From Lethocerus indicus (taxonomy: Eukaryota > Arthropoda > Insecta > Hemiptera > Belostomatidae): a stretch of DNA of 64,000 nucleotides. Below, one piece after another: positions 11,901 through 22,775 of the stretch. The stretch is from assembly GCA_019843655.1 (NCBI GenBank), contig JACDQD010000006.1:18928246-18992245 (forward strand). The letters are read 5' to 3'. The translations under genes and the position numbers were made by a program. The notes beneath the pieces were generated by a model. It was not told where the DNA came from. It did not search any database and worked only from the letters and a program-made list of their open reading frames with translations. Every line of letters begins with the position of its first letter. Within the stretch, counting starts at the first letter, position 1.

Positions 11901-14034
11901 GTAAGCACTATTAAAAACGATCACTAGGACACACAAAAATACACGATTACAAAAACTGTTTCACTCTCTAAAAAAAGTTTAAATTTGGTAGCGATTAGCA
12001 GTAGGTCCAAACGTCAAGTACTCATAAATGTGAAGGAAATGTGCTCAGATGCAGCGGATTCGTTTCGGACAATATTAATTATTTTTACAACTATAATAAT
12101 AAATAACTTGTTAAAAATGACTTTCAAAATCGATATGATTGTCTATACGAAAATCTGAAAAATGTAAGTTATACTGAAGTACAACACGTGGGTAGTATAA
12201 AATATTTTTGTAATGAATTAACGTTAGGAACTATCATGTTATTAATGGATGTAACATGTTTGAGGGGTGGGGAGGGAGGTTCACCTGACCGAAGGCCCAG
12301 GAAGGGACTTAATCGATCGTCGTCAGGGGCGTGGGGTAGTCCTGCTCGACCTCGTGGTACCACCAAAAACAACATATTCCCTCCCACCGTGTTCAGATTG
12401 CGACACCGGATATATTATTACCGCGGTATATTTTTTTTTTTGGTACTGACCTCCCCGACTCCCTCCCCCCCCACCGTTCAGAATAAACAAAAATGGCACG
12501 GGCCGCCGATTTGTGTTTGAGCCCGGCCCAAATACATAAACGCCGTGTACCCTGGCCACAACTGGTATATGTCCGATTGCAAAAGAGAAATTGGAAATTT
12601 GAGATGGCTCAGGTAATTAAATAAACATCCATTAAACTGGGCTCACTGCCCCTCTAAAGGGAATAATTCAGATAATCATTATGAAATAGACGTGTTAACA
12701 AATGAATTTGACAGGAATCGATATTCCTATTGATAGATCGTAATTCTGCTTATTTTATTATTAGAACGATTAAAAAACCAAGCATTCTGTATTTTACTCA
12801 TTATGTTTTATGGGTGCAATTAGGTTTTAACTGTAATGCTCACCAGCAATGTTTTAAAATAACTTTCTGTGATAACAAAATCAATAACCCGAAATGGTAA
12901 AGCCTTGTAAATGAAAATGCAAGTGTAATGAAATATATTTTGAGGTATTTACAGATGTATAGTACTACATATTTTAAAACCATATCAGGAGTAGAACCAT
13001 CAGGAGAAAAATTTTTTTTTCAGTTAGCAGTTATCAACTTTCTCTCTTTGTCTGAAGAATACATCACATGAAACGGAACTATTGTCAACTACTTCCATTA
13101 GATTTCCACATGCACATATAGAATGGATACCTTACTATTATTGTATTATTATTATTGTAATAGGGTTTTGTTTAGGTCCTTAATTCCTCTAACTGCAAGG
13201 CTATACAGACAGCATTATATCGTGTCCATAGCATATATCAGTCGCCGGAAATATATTACAAAAATTACTTGGCTTGTTCATCGGTTTAGTATGACATTAA
13301 TATTTGATCCAAGCTGTAGGTGGGGTCGACAAGACAAGAATTTCGCGTCGGGCAGGCAAGCTATGCTAATGAGAGTAACAACTAGCTGGACGAAGTGAGT
13401 AGGAAGTCAAAGCTTTTGTTGATTGGGAGGATCCTGAAAATGACAGCGCTCAAACACACGTACACACATACGTGGACAGAATACAACACAATGTATGACA
13501 CTTCTAGGCCGAGCCCATTTATCAAGTACCTCTCAATCACACTCTATCCGCTACATTCCCAATATGCAAGAAGAGAAATGGCTCTGAATTACGCCCGTTC
13601 TGCAGGAAAAAATGCCTGTTCGATTTCATTCGCTCCGAACTTTCTTCGGATTGGTATAGGACAAATAGAAAATTGGGAAACAAACGCTAATAATTGTTCG
13701 TGGCTGATGTATACCGCAAGAAACAGACAGAGATGACGGAACAACAGTGGTATTATAATACTATACTATAAATAAAATTATGTATTGTGGAAATAAACAA
13801 CCAGAAACAATGCAATGTTTATAAGAAATGATTACGGTACAGCATTTTGATTTAGAAGGTAGTGTAAATTTATGGAGCTAATCAGATATGGCACTGGCTC
13901 GGAGTACAGAACATACATATTTAATTCTGTTTTATTATGTTATATTCGAGATAATGTTACATAGACGACTGGTAAAAACAGTGAAATTTAATAAAACAAC
14001 CCAATCCAATATTTAATTATATTTCTACACTTAC
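11901..14034. other. Non-coding; GC-rich island at about 12250-12560
   Basis: The island opens overlapping frames on both strands (for example 12188-12520 plus, 12323-12559 minus), a signature of base composition rather than of a gene. It contains two related C-rich words about 90 bp apart (ccctcccaccgtgttcag and ccccccaccgttcag). The flanks are AT-rich with nothing recognisable. Confidence 0.4.
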
Positions 14035-14059
14035 CTTGTTAGTATGAAATGGTGATAAA
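14035..14059 (-). CDS. Possible 25-nt micro-exon following the TM exon
   Basis: On the minus strand, gtgcccag is followed by 25 nt and a strong donor AACAAG|GTAAGTG. The phase is right: the preceding candidate exon (14393-14634) ends with two bases GG, and the first base here completes a glycine codon, then LSPFHTNK. A Ser/Pro linker would suit the cytosolic stretch after a transmembrane helix. The acceptor is mediocre and several alternative AGs lie upstream. They give in-frame stops, which is why I chose this one. It remains weak. Confidence 0.2.
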
Positions 14060-14392
14060 CTGGGCACTAACTGTAGATGTTCCTAGGGGACCCTGTTTTT
14101 GTGTTCTGTGACCATACAGGAGTACTGCGATTCAATAAGTCGTTTTTCATGTATAGATATTTTTTAGTAAGTTAATTGTTTTAAGGATAACCTGTTGATT
14201 ATTTTCACAATTTTAATGTGAATAGTTCTTTTCCAGTTCTCACATATTCCTGTTAATTTTAGGCAAAATTTGAATCAATCTTTATATTATATTTAACCAT
14301 AGAGTGTACATTACTTGTAGCATGTTTTTCTCTTTAGCCCCGGACGTTTGCCAACCTCTGCAATATAGATAGATGTAACTGGTGGTACTTAC

Positions 14393-14634
14393 CCAAGCGT
14401 CTTGGTCGATATAAGCGGGGTCTTGAGGGACAAGAATCCGTTGAGTGTTCTCTGGACGGGCGAGTTATGGGTCTCCGCCTCCGGGTCATGGGAACTGGAG
14501 TGATGCTGTCCTCCGGCGCTCTTCCTTCGTCTTCTGCAGCAGAAGTAGACTGCGACCCCCGCCGCGGCCACCAACAAAACCGCCCCAGTCACTAAAGCAA
14601 CCCCGACAACGACCTCCTTTCGCTCCATTACCAC
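14393..14634 (-). CDS. Exon with N-terminal transmembrane segment, synaptotagmin-like
   Basis: A 242-nt exon with a clean acceptor (aattcgcag|GTGG) and a consensus donor (CTTGG|GTAAGTAC). The first ATG, at 14628, begins a 78-residue open frame: a short polar N-terminus (MERKE), a hydrophobic helix at about residues 6-29 (VVVGVALVTGAV ... VAVYF), then CCRRRRK at 30-36. Two cysteines followed by basic residues at the membrane edge suggest a palmitoylated stop-transfer. A hydrophilic His/Ser/Pro-rich linker and FLSLKTPLI follow. A short N-terminus, one helix and a Cys/Arg border is the layout of synaptotagmins, calcium-sensing vesicle proteins whose C2 domains lie in later exons. The C2 domains are not in this exon, so the family call is an inference from architecture. 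A possible upstream untranslated exon ends at the donor CGTGT|GTAAGT at about 14710. Downstream exons would lie at lower coordinates; a 25-nt candidate is at 14035-14059. Confidence 0.6.
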
Positions 14635-17371
14635 CTGCGAATTATAACGATCATGTAATATGGACTACTGTTTCAAATACACAAATCAATTATTTCTATA
14701 CGCATAAAACTTACACACGTTTTTGTTTAACCTTGCTTGCATTGCGCAATTGGCAACTTTGGCCGTTATGCGCTATTAAGTGAGTGGGTGGAACCACGTT
14801 TTTCTAAACCAGTCGACTGCAACACTTTTGTAAGATATAAGGACGAATTGGATTACGAAATCCGAGTGTTCAGTAATCCTTCTTTTGGACAGACAAGATT
14901 TACTTTCTTGTACTAATAGGTATGATATTTGCGAAAGGACTACTGGGGCTACACTTGAAACTCGAAACCGGTGGAAGTCCTGAACGCTGCCCTCATGAAT
15001 GGCTAATTAAAGACGTTATTTCGGAGGCTATTTTGAAGCCGAGAGTTATTGAACGGTACACAAAAATGTCGACAGAATGAAAGCCGGAAGCGGGAATAAC
15101 GTGTGGGTGGGCGGCCGGGGTCGAGTGTGTCCTCCAGCTTGGGCCCCCTTTGTATTCCCGGACCTCTTCTTACTACTCTCTCTCTCGCTCTCTTCCTCCC
15201 TCTCACTCTCTCTCTCTCTCTTCTTCCCTTCGGGGTCCTTTCAATCCCTCCTTCACTACCCCGCTGACTCCCAGTAAGGAGCTCTTCTCTGTCAACCCCA
15301 CTCCTACAACTTGATGCTTTTCTTCTGGACACTCGTCCTTTATTCTCGGCGCCCCTGTCTCCACTGTCCGTGAGTCTATTTTCGTTTCGTTAATTATATT
15401 TCCCTAATCGGATAGGGGTGTCTGCGTGATTTAAGGGGAAAATTAGACCGTTAAACACGGTAGATACAGAGCCCACAACCCATACTAGAGAAGGAAGTAT
15501 TATTTAGTACTTGGAAATGACCAGTTGCCTGGAAGGAGTTCTTTGTTTGTTAATCTTTACAGTACAGTTTTTTTGGCCATCTGTTTCTGAATTAATCGAT
15601 TGGAATTGCGTCAGAGCGAGATTGGGGATCAGCGGAGCTGGCGGATCAATGTAAGTGGAATTTACCTGCCCGGATCAGACTCGCTGAGCATTTCTCTCTG
15701 GTCGTTCCGAATATTCCTGTATTTTCTGTTTCAATTAAATCTAACGCCTCCACCTACAGACAAAACTGATTAGTGTCGTTTCTGACAACCGTTTGCAAGA
15801 TAATACGGCTGAGCTAAGTTAGCGAATGTCAAGACTATCCGTAGTTCAATCTCATTGCTTATATTACGCAAGATATTTAATTTAGTTTTAATATTAGTAT
15901 TTGTTTTAATATTAGTCCAAGGATTATAATTCCTTGAAGAACCCAACTAAATTCATAGACTATTAGTGAGAACACCCACGGCGCAATGTGCACCTAATAC
16001 AAAAGCACAGTGACGGTATACACCGATGACCTAAAATTTGGGTTAATTTTTGTTCATCACCCGACGCGCCTAAAACCGGTGAAACGATCAGTGCTTATTA
16101 AAATTCAAGGCGTGATCTCCCATTAATTAATACGCTGTTGGTCATAAAGCTGGGAAAAATACAAAGTTTAATGAACAATATTGGAAGCGTCGTTTGATTA
16201 ATGCCCGCAACTAATAAAACCGTTCTTTCATGTTCGAAATTAGGGCGCCGATGTTAGACAGCGATATTACCCACGCCCTACCTTCTTATTTTTAGGATAA
16301 ACAAACATAATTATACGGAATTATAATTACATACTATTTCATTATATATTATAAGGAAACGTCGATATAAAATCAATAGCAATGTTTAAATATGTCGAGA
16401 ACCTAGAAGTTAGGGTAGAATTAATACCTGAATGCTTAGTTGAGTAAATGAGTCTATCAAAAATTCACAACATTTATAAAACATTGCAGTACATCCGTGT
16501 TTCTAGACTGTGTTATTCGCAATAACGTTTAACGGTCGTGGTGGAGCCCGGCTAATAGCTGAGGGGCTTTAATGTAAGGTGTTGGGGCCCACTCTCTCGG
16601 CCCAAAGAGGATCGTTGATATTCAAGTAGGACTCTTATCCAATTTGCAGTCTAAAGTTCCACACCGCGGCCATTCCGCACTTTTAAATATTCGCGATGCA
16701 TTCAAGCTCTAATTTACGGCTTGGTCAGCACACTGGCAATTCTCTTTCACAGTAAAATTACACAGATTAACCGCGAAATGATAAAGTGTACCACTCCTAG
16801 GGTCCGGGTTGTTCAACCGGTCGTGGGTTGCCGCGGGCCGCTTCGCCCGCAGCGCTATGCGTCCAGGGGGATGATTCCTGATAAATTACCCCCCGGGGGG
16901 GAAACGGCCGCATACATAATACCCGCCCGGAGAGACAGAGTGCCCTGTGAGAATTTTAAATTGCAAATTACTAAAACAGGAATGGAACAATGTATTTCGT
17001 TACTGGTAAGTCCGCGTCGCTTTTCAACTCAGTCAGGGTTTGGAATAAAATTTTTGATTCAGTACGACTCCAATTGTTAAATCAAATATCATACCGCCGT
17101 TTCATGAAATATCATTTCAGCGATCGATATTATTAAAAATATATTATTACCGTATCATATTATACTATGAAATGATAGAAATATATCGATACAAAAATTG
17201 TTCGTATCCGTTAAAGGCACTCATGCCTTTGGTTTTATATCCAGATGAAGCTAAACTGAAATAATTTCAGTACAGTAAAGTAAACCATTTATAGGGACGC
17301 TTGCCGCTTACAGTCATTGATTTTTTTTTACCAGCAGGAAACTAGTATTGTGTGTGGAGTCTTATATTTAG
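14635..17371. other. Intronic/non-coding; CT-rich tract and GC islands
   Basis: Holds a CT-rich tract (listed separately), a short mixed-composition segment at 15590-15720 with donor-like sites on both strands (caat|gtaagt plus, gggcag|gtaaat minus), and a GC-rich island at about 16540-16960 with an accccccgggggg near-palindrome at 16890-16902. No recognisable gene. Confidence 0.4.
15169..15240 (+). repeat. CT-rich low-complexity tract
   Basis: Runs of tctctctcgctctct, ctccctctcactctct and similar. Imperfect (CT)n simple sequence. It opens spurious Ser/Leu-rich (plus) and Arg/Glu-rich (minus) frames. Confidence 0.9.
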
Positions 17372-17662
17372 GTTATCGCCGTTAGAGCTGCGTTGGCCGT
17401 ATGCAGATTACCGCAAATTACGGGAGGGAGAACAATATCTGGGCGGTCAGTGGAATGACGAGTCATGTCGGGATTGTAGGCCGATTGACCGGTCGGCCAG
17501 AGCCAATAACGGCCGGCGGCGGCGGCGGCGGTTTATCAGTGCGAGTGGCACTGATTGTTCAGCGCTATCTGGTGGGGCCACCGCCGCTAAACCTATTCTC
17601 TCCCACCAGAGAGCGGTACATCCGCTAACAACCTCCTTCCACAGGGACCATCCCTTCCCCAG
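17372..17662 (+). CDS. Candidate 291-nt exon or conserved GC-rich element
   Basis: A GC-rich segment with an acceptor-like tcttatatttag|G and a donor-like CCCCAG|GTAAAT. The intervening 291 nt is a multiple of three with one frame open throughout (one base, 96 codons, two bases). The product would be Arg/Gly/Ser-rich, with a hexa-arginine run encoded by a CGG repeat at about 17512-17530, and matches no domain I recognise. A second frame is open over most of the same DNA, which weakens the coding case. The donor is preceded by a pyrimidine-rich tract and CAG, so it also resembles a recursive splice site. A regulatory module is the alternative. Confidence 0.22.
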
Positions 17663-18451
17663 GTAAATTACCCAATCAACGCTCTCATATTGGAGGACCG
17701 TTATTAATTACCCACTGCGATATATAATCTGATCATAAAAGAAGGTCATTTATAACTCGTTTATATAGTTATAAATACATGCGAGAGGTATATTTTCCCA
17801 TGCTTTAGTCTTAAATAATAGAGGCAAATCTGAGCACGGTGGGAAGTCAACTACGAATAAATGTTTCCCTTAAGAATTGTTATAGTTTCTTAGCGCTTTA
17901 GTATTTAAAGGCAATTCCTTTCGCGAAAAAGGTATTTTCGACGTTGATTGAATCAATGGGGTCTTTATCTACTAAGGGGTCATACACAATTTATAATCTT
18001 AAGAGTTTTAATAATTCTCCGACAAAAGTAATTGAGAAGTGAATTATTCAGGGGGGTCGGAAAGTTGAGAGGACTTGTTATTAAGAAGGGCCCGCCCGCT
18101 CTGTTTATTAAGATTTCATGGGGCGGCTCTGCACTCCTCCCTCCTTTTTTTTTTGCCTAACCCCGCAATCCGCCACTTTCTTCCCTAACTTCCTGAAAGG
18201 TTCACTTCAAGCGTCGCTTCGAGACGTGCTTTATATTGCACTCGAAGTCCCTCCACCGGCTGCCGAACAAGAAATTAACCCGCGGAATTGATGTTGGCGA
18301 GGTGTTTAAACCCGGTTAGGACGCCCCCCCCCCGCCCGCCATGTCCTGTGTAATTGAAAGTTCCACAGAATAACGTCAAAAGTTCGTAAAGTAGTTACTG
18401 GAGAGAGGTGAACTATTGTATTATGAATCAGACAGAAATCCATCGCCCTCG
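17663..18451. other. Non-coding; GC-rich patch at about 18050-18330
   Basis: AT-rich, with a patch of mixed composition that includes two homopolymer-rich words (ccttttttttttgcc and acgccccccccccgcccgcc). No gene or repeat recognised. Confidence 0.4.
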
Positions 18452-18640
18452 CTCAGGTTTAGTTTCACGACAGGAATTTCCGACCTTGCCAAACAAAAAC
18501 ATAACAAATTTCACTCCCGAATCACCCACCACCCTAATCCAATGGTCCAAACCCTACTACCTTCCGAATCAAAACCTTCCTTACAGAAGCTTGAATGGGA
18601 ATAAATGTGCCAGAAAAATAAATAAATAAAATTTTAGAAA
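18452..18640 (+). mobile_element. Jockey-clade LINE 3' end fragment
   Basis: The plus-strand frame 18416-18604 contains LAKQKHNKFHSRITHHPNPM, which aligns with KFHSRLSPHPNPL of the larger LINE fragment at 50480-51045. This is the conserved C-terminal tail after the reverse transcriptase of Jockey-type elements. It is followed within about 20 bp by an A-rich tail (gaaaaataaataaataaa), as expected at a LINE 3' end. Everything upstream is lost. A very short, 5'-truncated, dead copy. Confidence 0.65.
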
Positions 18641-19422
18641 CGTATGGAAAGCCAGTGTGTTTCTCCTCCATCCTTGTCTACTCGTTAGTGCTACTCGAAC
18701 ATGAATTTCGCTCATTTTATTATACAGTTATGACAATAAAACAGTGAAAAAATTACTGAATTTAATCGAGTTACTCTTATCTAATGTGTCAAAGGGAAAT
18801 TGAAATTCGTATCAAGCTGAAATACGGGCGATAGATGAAGACATCAGTTGAATTTCCCGGACTGTTAATGTTATAGCGGTGTGTCCGAGGCAGAATCAAT
18901 CACATCCTCAACTTGAATCCAATCCGCTAAAACCGTTTGTTTAGAACAATATTCCCGAGGGCGTAAAATAAACTAAGTTTAAACGAGACGGGGTGAATTG
19001 CTGGGAAATGGAAGGCATTTCCCAGCAATTCCAATATAATCCAATATAATGGGCAGCGGCAACAAGATACGATTTCAATTAATTCACCCATCCACACAAT
19101 TCTAGGTTGCTCTAAATTTAGACGGCCGAGTCAATACGTAAGGTACTAAGCGAGAATTTTGCAGGAATGTGACGGAATAAAATTACGATCCTTGCATAAA
19201 TGACGGAACCCGTAATTATGGTTCGGGACGTGATATATCTTAGACAAAGTTTACGACCAATTAATTTTATTCTATGGGGCAATATATAATTAATAATCGG
19301 CGTATTAAAACATTCGAACGAAATGTCCTAGGATTTCATTAAATCTATATGCAATGGGTATATTTTTATTCTTGTAGGTAACTCTTACGGCTTCTTTTAA
19401 TAGCCGGTAGTAATTCATTAAA
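18641..19422. other. AT-rich non-coding DNA around the hairpin
   Basis: Apart from the perfect hairpin and its tandem 10-mer, nothing recognisable. Confidence 0.5.
18996..19030. repeat. Perfect 15-bp inverted repeat (hairpin)
   Basis: aattgctgggaaatg and its exact reverse complement catttcccagcaatt are separated by five bases (gaagg). Immediately after it the 10-mer ccaatataat occurs twice in tandem (19031-19050). The function is unknown: an RNA hairpin, a cruciform or a small transposon scar are all possible. Confidence 0.9.
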
Positions 19423-19926
19423 ATTTCGTAGATTTCGTGTGTTTCCATCTCATCTCGCTGGTTTGGTCCTTTGCCCGACCGGTTTCGGCAGCTCCCCATC
19501 TTCATTAGCGGTATTAGTCACTTTTGGCAGTTTGGATGTTTTTTGAGCATCCTCACTGCACTGTCACTGTCACTTGTATTAAATATATTTTAATATTTGA
19601 GTTATTTTTAACACTTTTAAAACACATAGTGTATTCAGTTTAATGCGCTACTAGTTTCAATGGTACGGCGAACCTAATACTACCCCGCAATAATGGTCTG
19701 TATTACGTTTTAGTATTAGCGCCTTACATATAGCGCCTTACAGTACAAGTGACAGTGACAGTGTAGTGAGGGTACCCAAAAAAATCAAAAATGCCTAACA
19801 CCGCTACTGAAGATGGCGAGCAGCCGAAACCGGTCTAGCAAAAGATCAAACCAGCGAGAGGAGACAGAAACACACGAAATCTACGGTATTCCAACCCCTC
19901 GTAGACCACAAAACAGGTATTTTAAA
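19423..19926. mobile_element. Inverted-repeat MITE family, copy 3 (near full length)
   Basis: Left arm from cgtagatttcgtgtgtttcc to cactgtcactgtcacttg, then the internal segment (gtgtattcagtttaatgcgc, gcgccttacatatagcgcc), then the inverted right arm ending ctcgtagaccacaaaacagg plus tattttaaa. Only the outermost ~45 bp of the left arm are missing. About 500 bp, no coding potential. Reference orientation (internal segment plus). Confidence 0.95.
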
Positions 19927-21907
19927 TTCATTAGAATTTATTAGGTACACTAAGGGGAGTAATGTAAGCGGTATAGGGCTTAAAATATTATCAACTTAAT
20001 ATTGATACTATTAAGTGCTACTCGTTTTTCCACGGTCGGGGACTTTGTTTCATTCATTGTGGACGCGTCAAATATAAATATGTCATGAATGATAGAGATT
20101 CGCGCAAATTCACGTAATAATCAGAAGGTGGCCGGGAAACAACTATGGGTGGACGCAAGTATGGCCGGGATCCGGGGTTGTAGTATAAGTCGTGGGAGGG
20201 TAAACGGCCGGTGTTTGGATAATAAATCACTTCATAATGGCTGAATTAAACGCCAGCCTCGTGATATAAACCCCAAACCACCCCCCACCACTGTTCCACA
20301 GCCTGCCAAATGCTCTGATTGAGCCCAAGCTAATTTATTGCTCCTATTCCAACAGACGTAGTTCCTCCCCCTCGCCATTTTAAAATTAAATTTGGTTATT
20401 ACAGCAATACCTTGATGCAATATTGATTTCCTTTTTGATATTTTCTGGAAGGTTAATTATTTTCTGCAATTAATTAATAATAAGTCAATTTCAAATTATA
20501 TATGGCAAATTATTACAATAGCAACTGGATCTCGAATAATTTTTGTACCGCTATTGATTACAGAGTTTATAATAGCGCAAACTCACCAACAGATTCGCAG
20601 AAACCTAAAAAGAACCATTTATGGATCCGTATTTTGTGCATTAAAACAAACATATTCTACCATTGTATAACATATTATATGTCATTATACACTACACGAA
20701 ACGTAGGTCAATAAATGGTTAATTATTTTTTGATAATACGCAATGGAGAAATATTAAGCGAGATATTCTTCTTCTACAGCAGCAATGTTATATTAAATAG
20801 AAAACTGTGTATATTTTTAATTTATATTTTAAATAACGGGAACTCAATATTTTGCTGATAGCGATTGGAATGTAGGAGGCTATGGAATTGAACGTTGTTG
20901 GTTCGAACGAACTTTAGTTTGTATAAATGGGATTCGTAATAACCTTATCTGGCTTAGTGCACATAATAAGCCTACCTCATTAACGCGTAGGGAAGTCAAA
21001 GACCCGCAGTTTGTCACTCTACTATATCTGCTGAACCTTTTAATTTCCTTCCCTTCATCTTCAGTATCATCAAGTAAAGAAGTTTTATTTTATAATAATT
21101 TCTTCTTAAATTGCTTTTGTAGCTAATTTTAATTTTTCGTATACATATAATCTGATTATAAATAATAACAAAAATGAGGGAGCGCTGTATGAATACTGAC
21201 AAAGGTGGATTAGAAGGTGGGTGGGTGGATATAACTGAGGTAACCCCTTTATTAGGGCTCTCAACCTGAATACATAGAGGCCCCCCACGTTTGTGAATAA
21301 GCCGCACAATATAGACGCTTCTTTGTATTCCTCAACACTGCTTCTATACATAACTACTGATAAAGTCGACTGGTATACGCGAATTACTTTGATTGACATT
21401 CGCTAAATTAACGCTCATCTAACAGTTTACTTCTAGCAATTATTAACTATCATGTATCTGAGTTTCGTTGAAACTAACCATTAAAATGACTGCATGTAAT
21501 TAATATGACCTTTCAAACTTTACATGTATATTAATAATTTTTAATATGTGTAAATAAACTAAAAATATTGAGATAATAATTCTCAGCAGTGATATTTTCC
21601 AATGTGGATCAACTGACAAGCATCACAGCGAAAATTTCAGTTGTAACCCCATCACAGCAATGTTTTGTTTGACCAACACTGTTGGTGCAATGTTGCCACA
21701 CCGTAAGTGGCAATATTTTCATTGCACAGATAACGGGTTAACTCGTTGTGTCAATTTAGTTAGATTAAATCAGCCGGATTTTATTTAAACCACGTGGTTA
21801 TACCGCTTCACAATAATAACTGTGGTCAGAATGCACCCCCTGTAGGCGGCTCTAAGCCGTTATATTATGTACCTAATATTCGTACTAAAATTTGTAAGAA
21901 ACAAGAA
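19927..21907. other. Non-coding; island at about 20100-20370
   Basis: A GC-richer island (ggtggccgggaaac, ggccgggatccgggg) is followed by AT-rich DNA. At 21599-21725 short words recur (atcacagc twice; gttggtgcaatgttgcc). No gene recognised. Confidence 0.4.
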
Positions 21908-22000
21908 GGAATATCGTAGATTTCATGTGTTTCTTTCTCCTCTCGCTGGTTTGGTCTTTTGTTAGACCGGTTTCGGCTGCTCGCCATATTCAGTAGACGT
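21908..22000. mobile_element. Inverted-repeat MITE family, copy 4 (left-arm fragment)
   Basis: gatttcatgtgtttctttct, then ctcgctggtttggtc, ttttgttagaccggtttcgg and gctcgccatattcagta, then it loses similarity. About 90 bp of one arm only, from the cgtagattt block inward. Confidence 0.88.
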
Positions 22001-22516
22001 GCCTGTCAATATGCCGGTAGATGCTTGTGCAACATCTTGTCTGCACTATGATTTCACTTCAGAGTGTACCTTTGTGCAGTGGGACTACATTAAATGTTGG
22101 CCAGACTGAGTTTGATGAATATTGTATTTATGCGGACGTGAGGCGTCCAGTTTCAGGAGCAGAGGCGAAATTCCTTAAGGGGAAAGTTAGCGGCCCTCGG
22201 GGAGAGCTGAAACCGAGGCCGGTACCGCCTCACAGAAGCCAGAAGTCTCTTCCAGTAAGGGCTAGCCTTTCTGTACATGACCGCTAAAACTGATTATAGC
22301 CCCTGAACAAAAGGTCAAAATAGGTTTATGATCTGTCCTCAAAATAACCTCGATGGTTCATACATGCCGAGAGAAGTATGTCAGAAAAGGTTTTTTCAAG
22401 GATACTGAAGTAACATATTAAGATTATAAATTAATACTTTATTATTTATCTGCTATCTTTGTTATTACAATCATTTGCAAATTTTAATTGTACTGGAATG
22501 TTTATAACATACTTTC
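22001..22516. other. Non-coding spacer between two MITE fragments
   Basis: A plus-strand frame is open over 22021-22287 without recognisable domain or splice sites. A mixed-composition stretch at about 22130-22270 is otherwise unexplained. Confidence 0.4.
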
Positions 22517-22775
22517 GAATACCTGTTTTGTGGTCTGCCAGGGGTTGGAATACCATAGATTTCGTGTGTTTCTGTCTAATCTCGCTGGTTTGGTCTTTTG
22601 CTAGAACGGTCTATCGGCTGTTCGCCATCTTCAGTAGCGGTGCTTGTCACTTTGGATGTTTTTTGGGCATCCTCACTGCACTGTCACTATCACTTGTACT
22701 GTGGTGGCTGTCTGTTTGTCGTGTGTATATATATGTGTCGTTATTGTTTTTTGGGGGATTTTTTTTGTCTCAACT
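22517..22775. mobile_element. MITE family, copy 5: arm of the satellite-bearing subfamily
   Basis: A complete left arm starting gaatacctgttttgtgg and running to cactgtcactatcacttg. Inside the arm it does not carry the usual internal segment. Instead it continues with tggtggctgtctgtttgtcg, gttttttgggggat and similar words, which match the reverse complement of 38580-38670 next to the tandem array. It is therefore a truncated member of the same subfamily as the composite element at 37799. Short hydrophobic frames across it (22459-22955) are artefacts. Confidence 0.88.

Noticed and set aside
15655..15700. Minus-strand start exon (ATG, eight codons, GGGCAG|GTAAAT) for the transmembrane gene
   Set aside because: It ends with two spare bases; joining to 14634 gives an immediate in-frame TAA, so it cannot be spliced to that exon as coding sequence.
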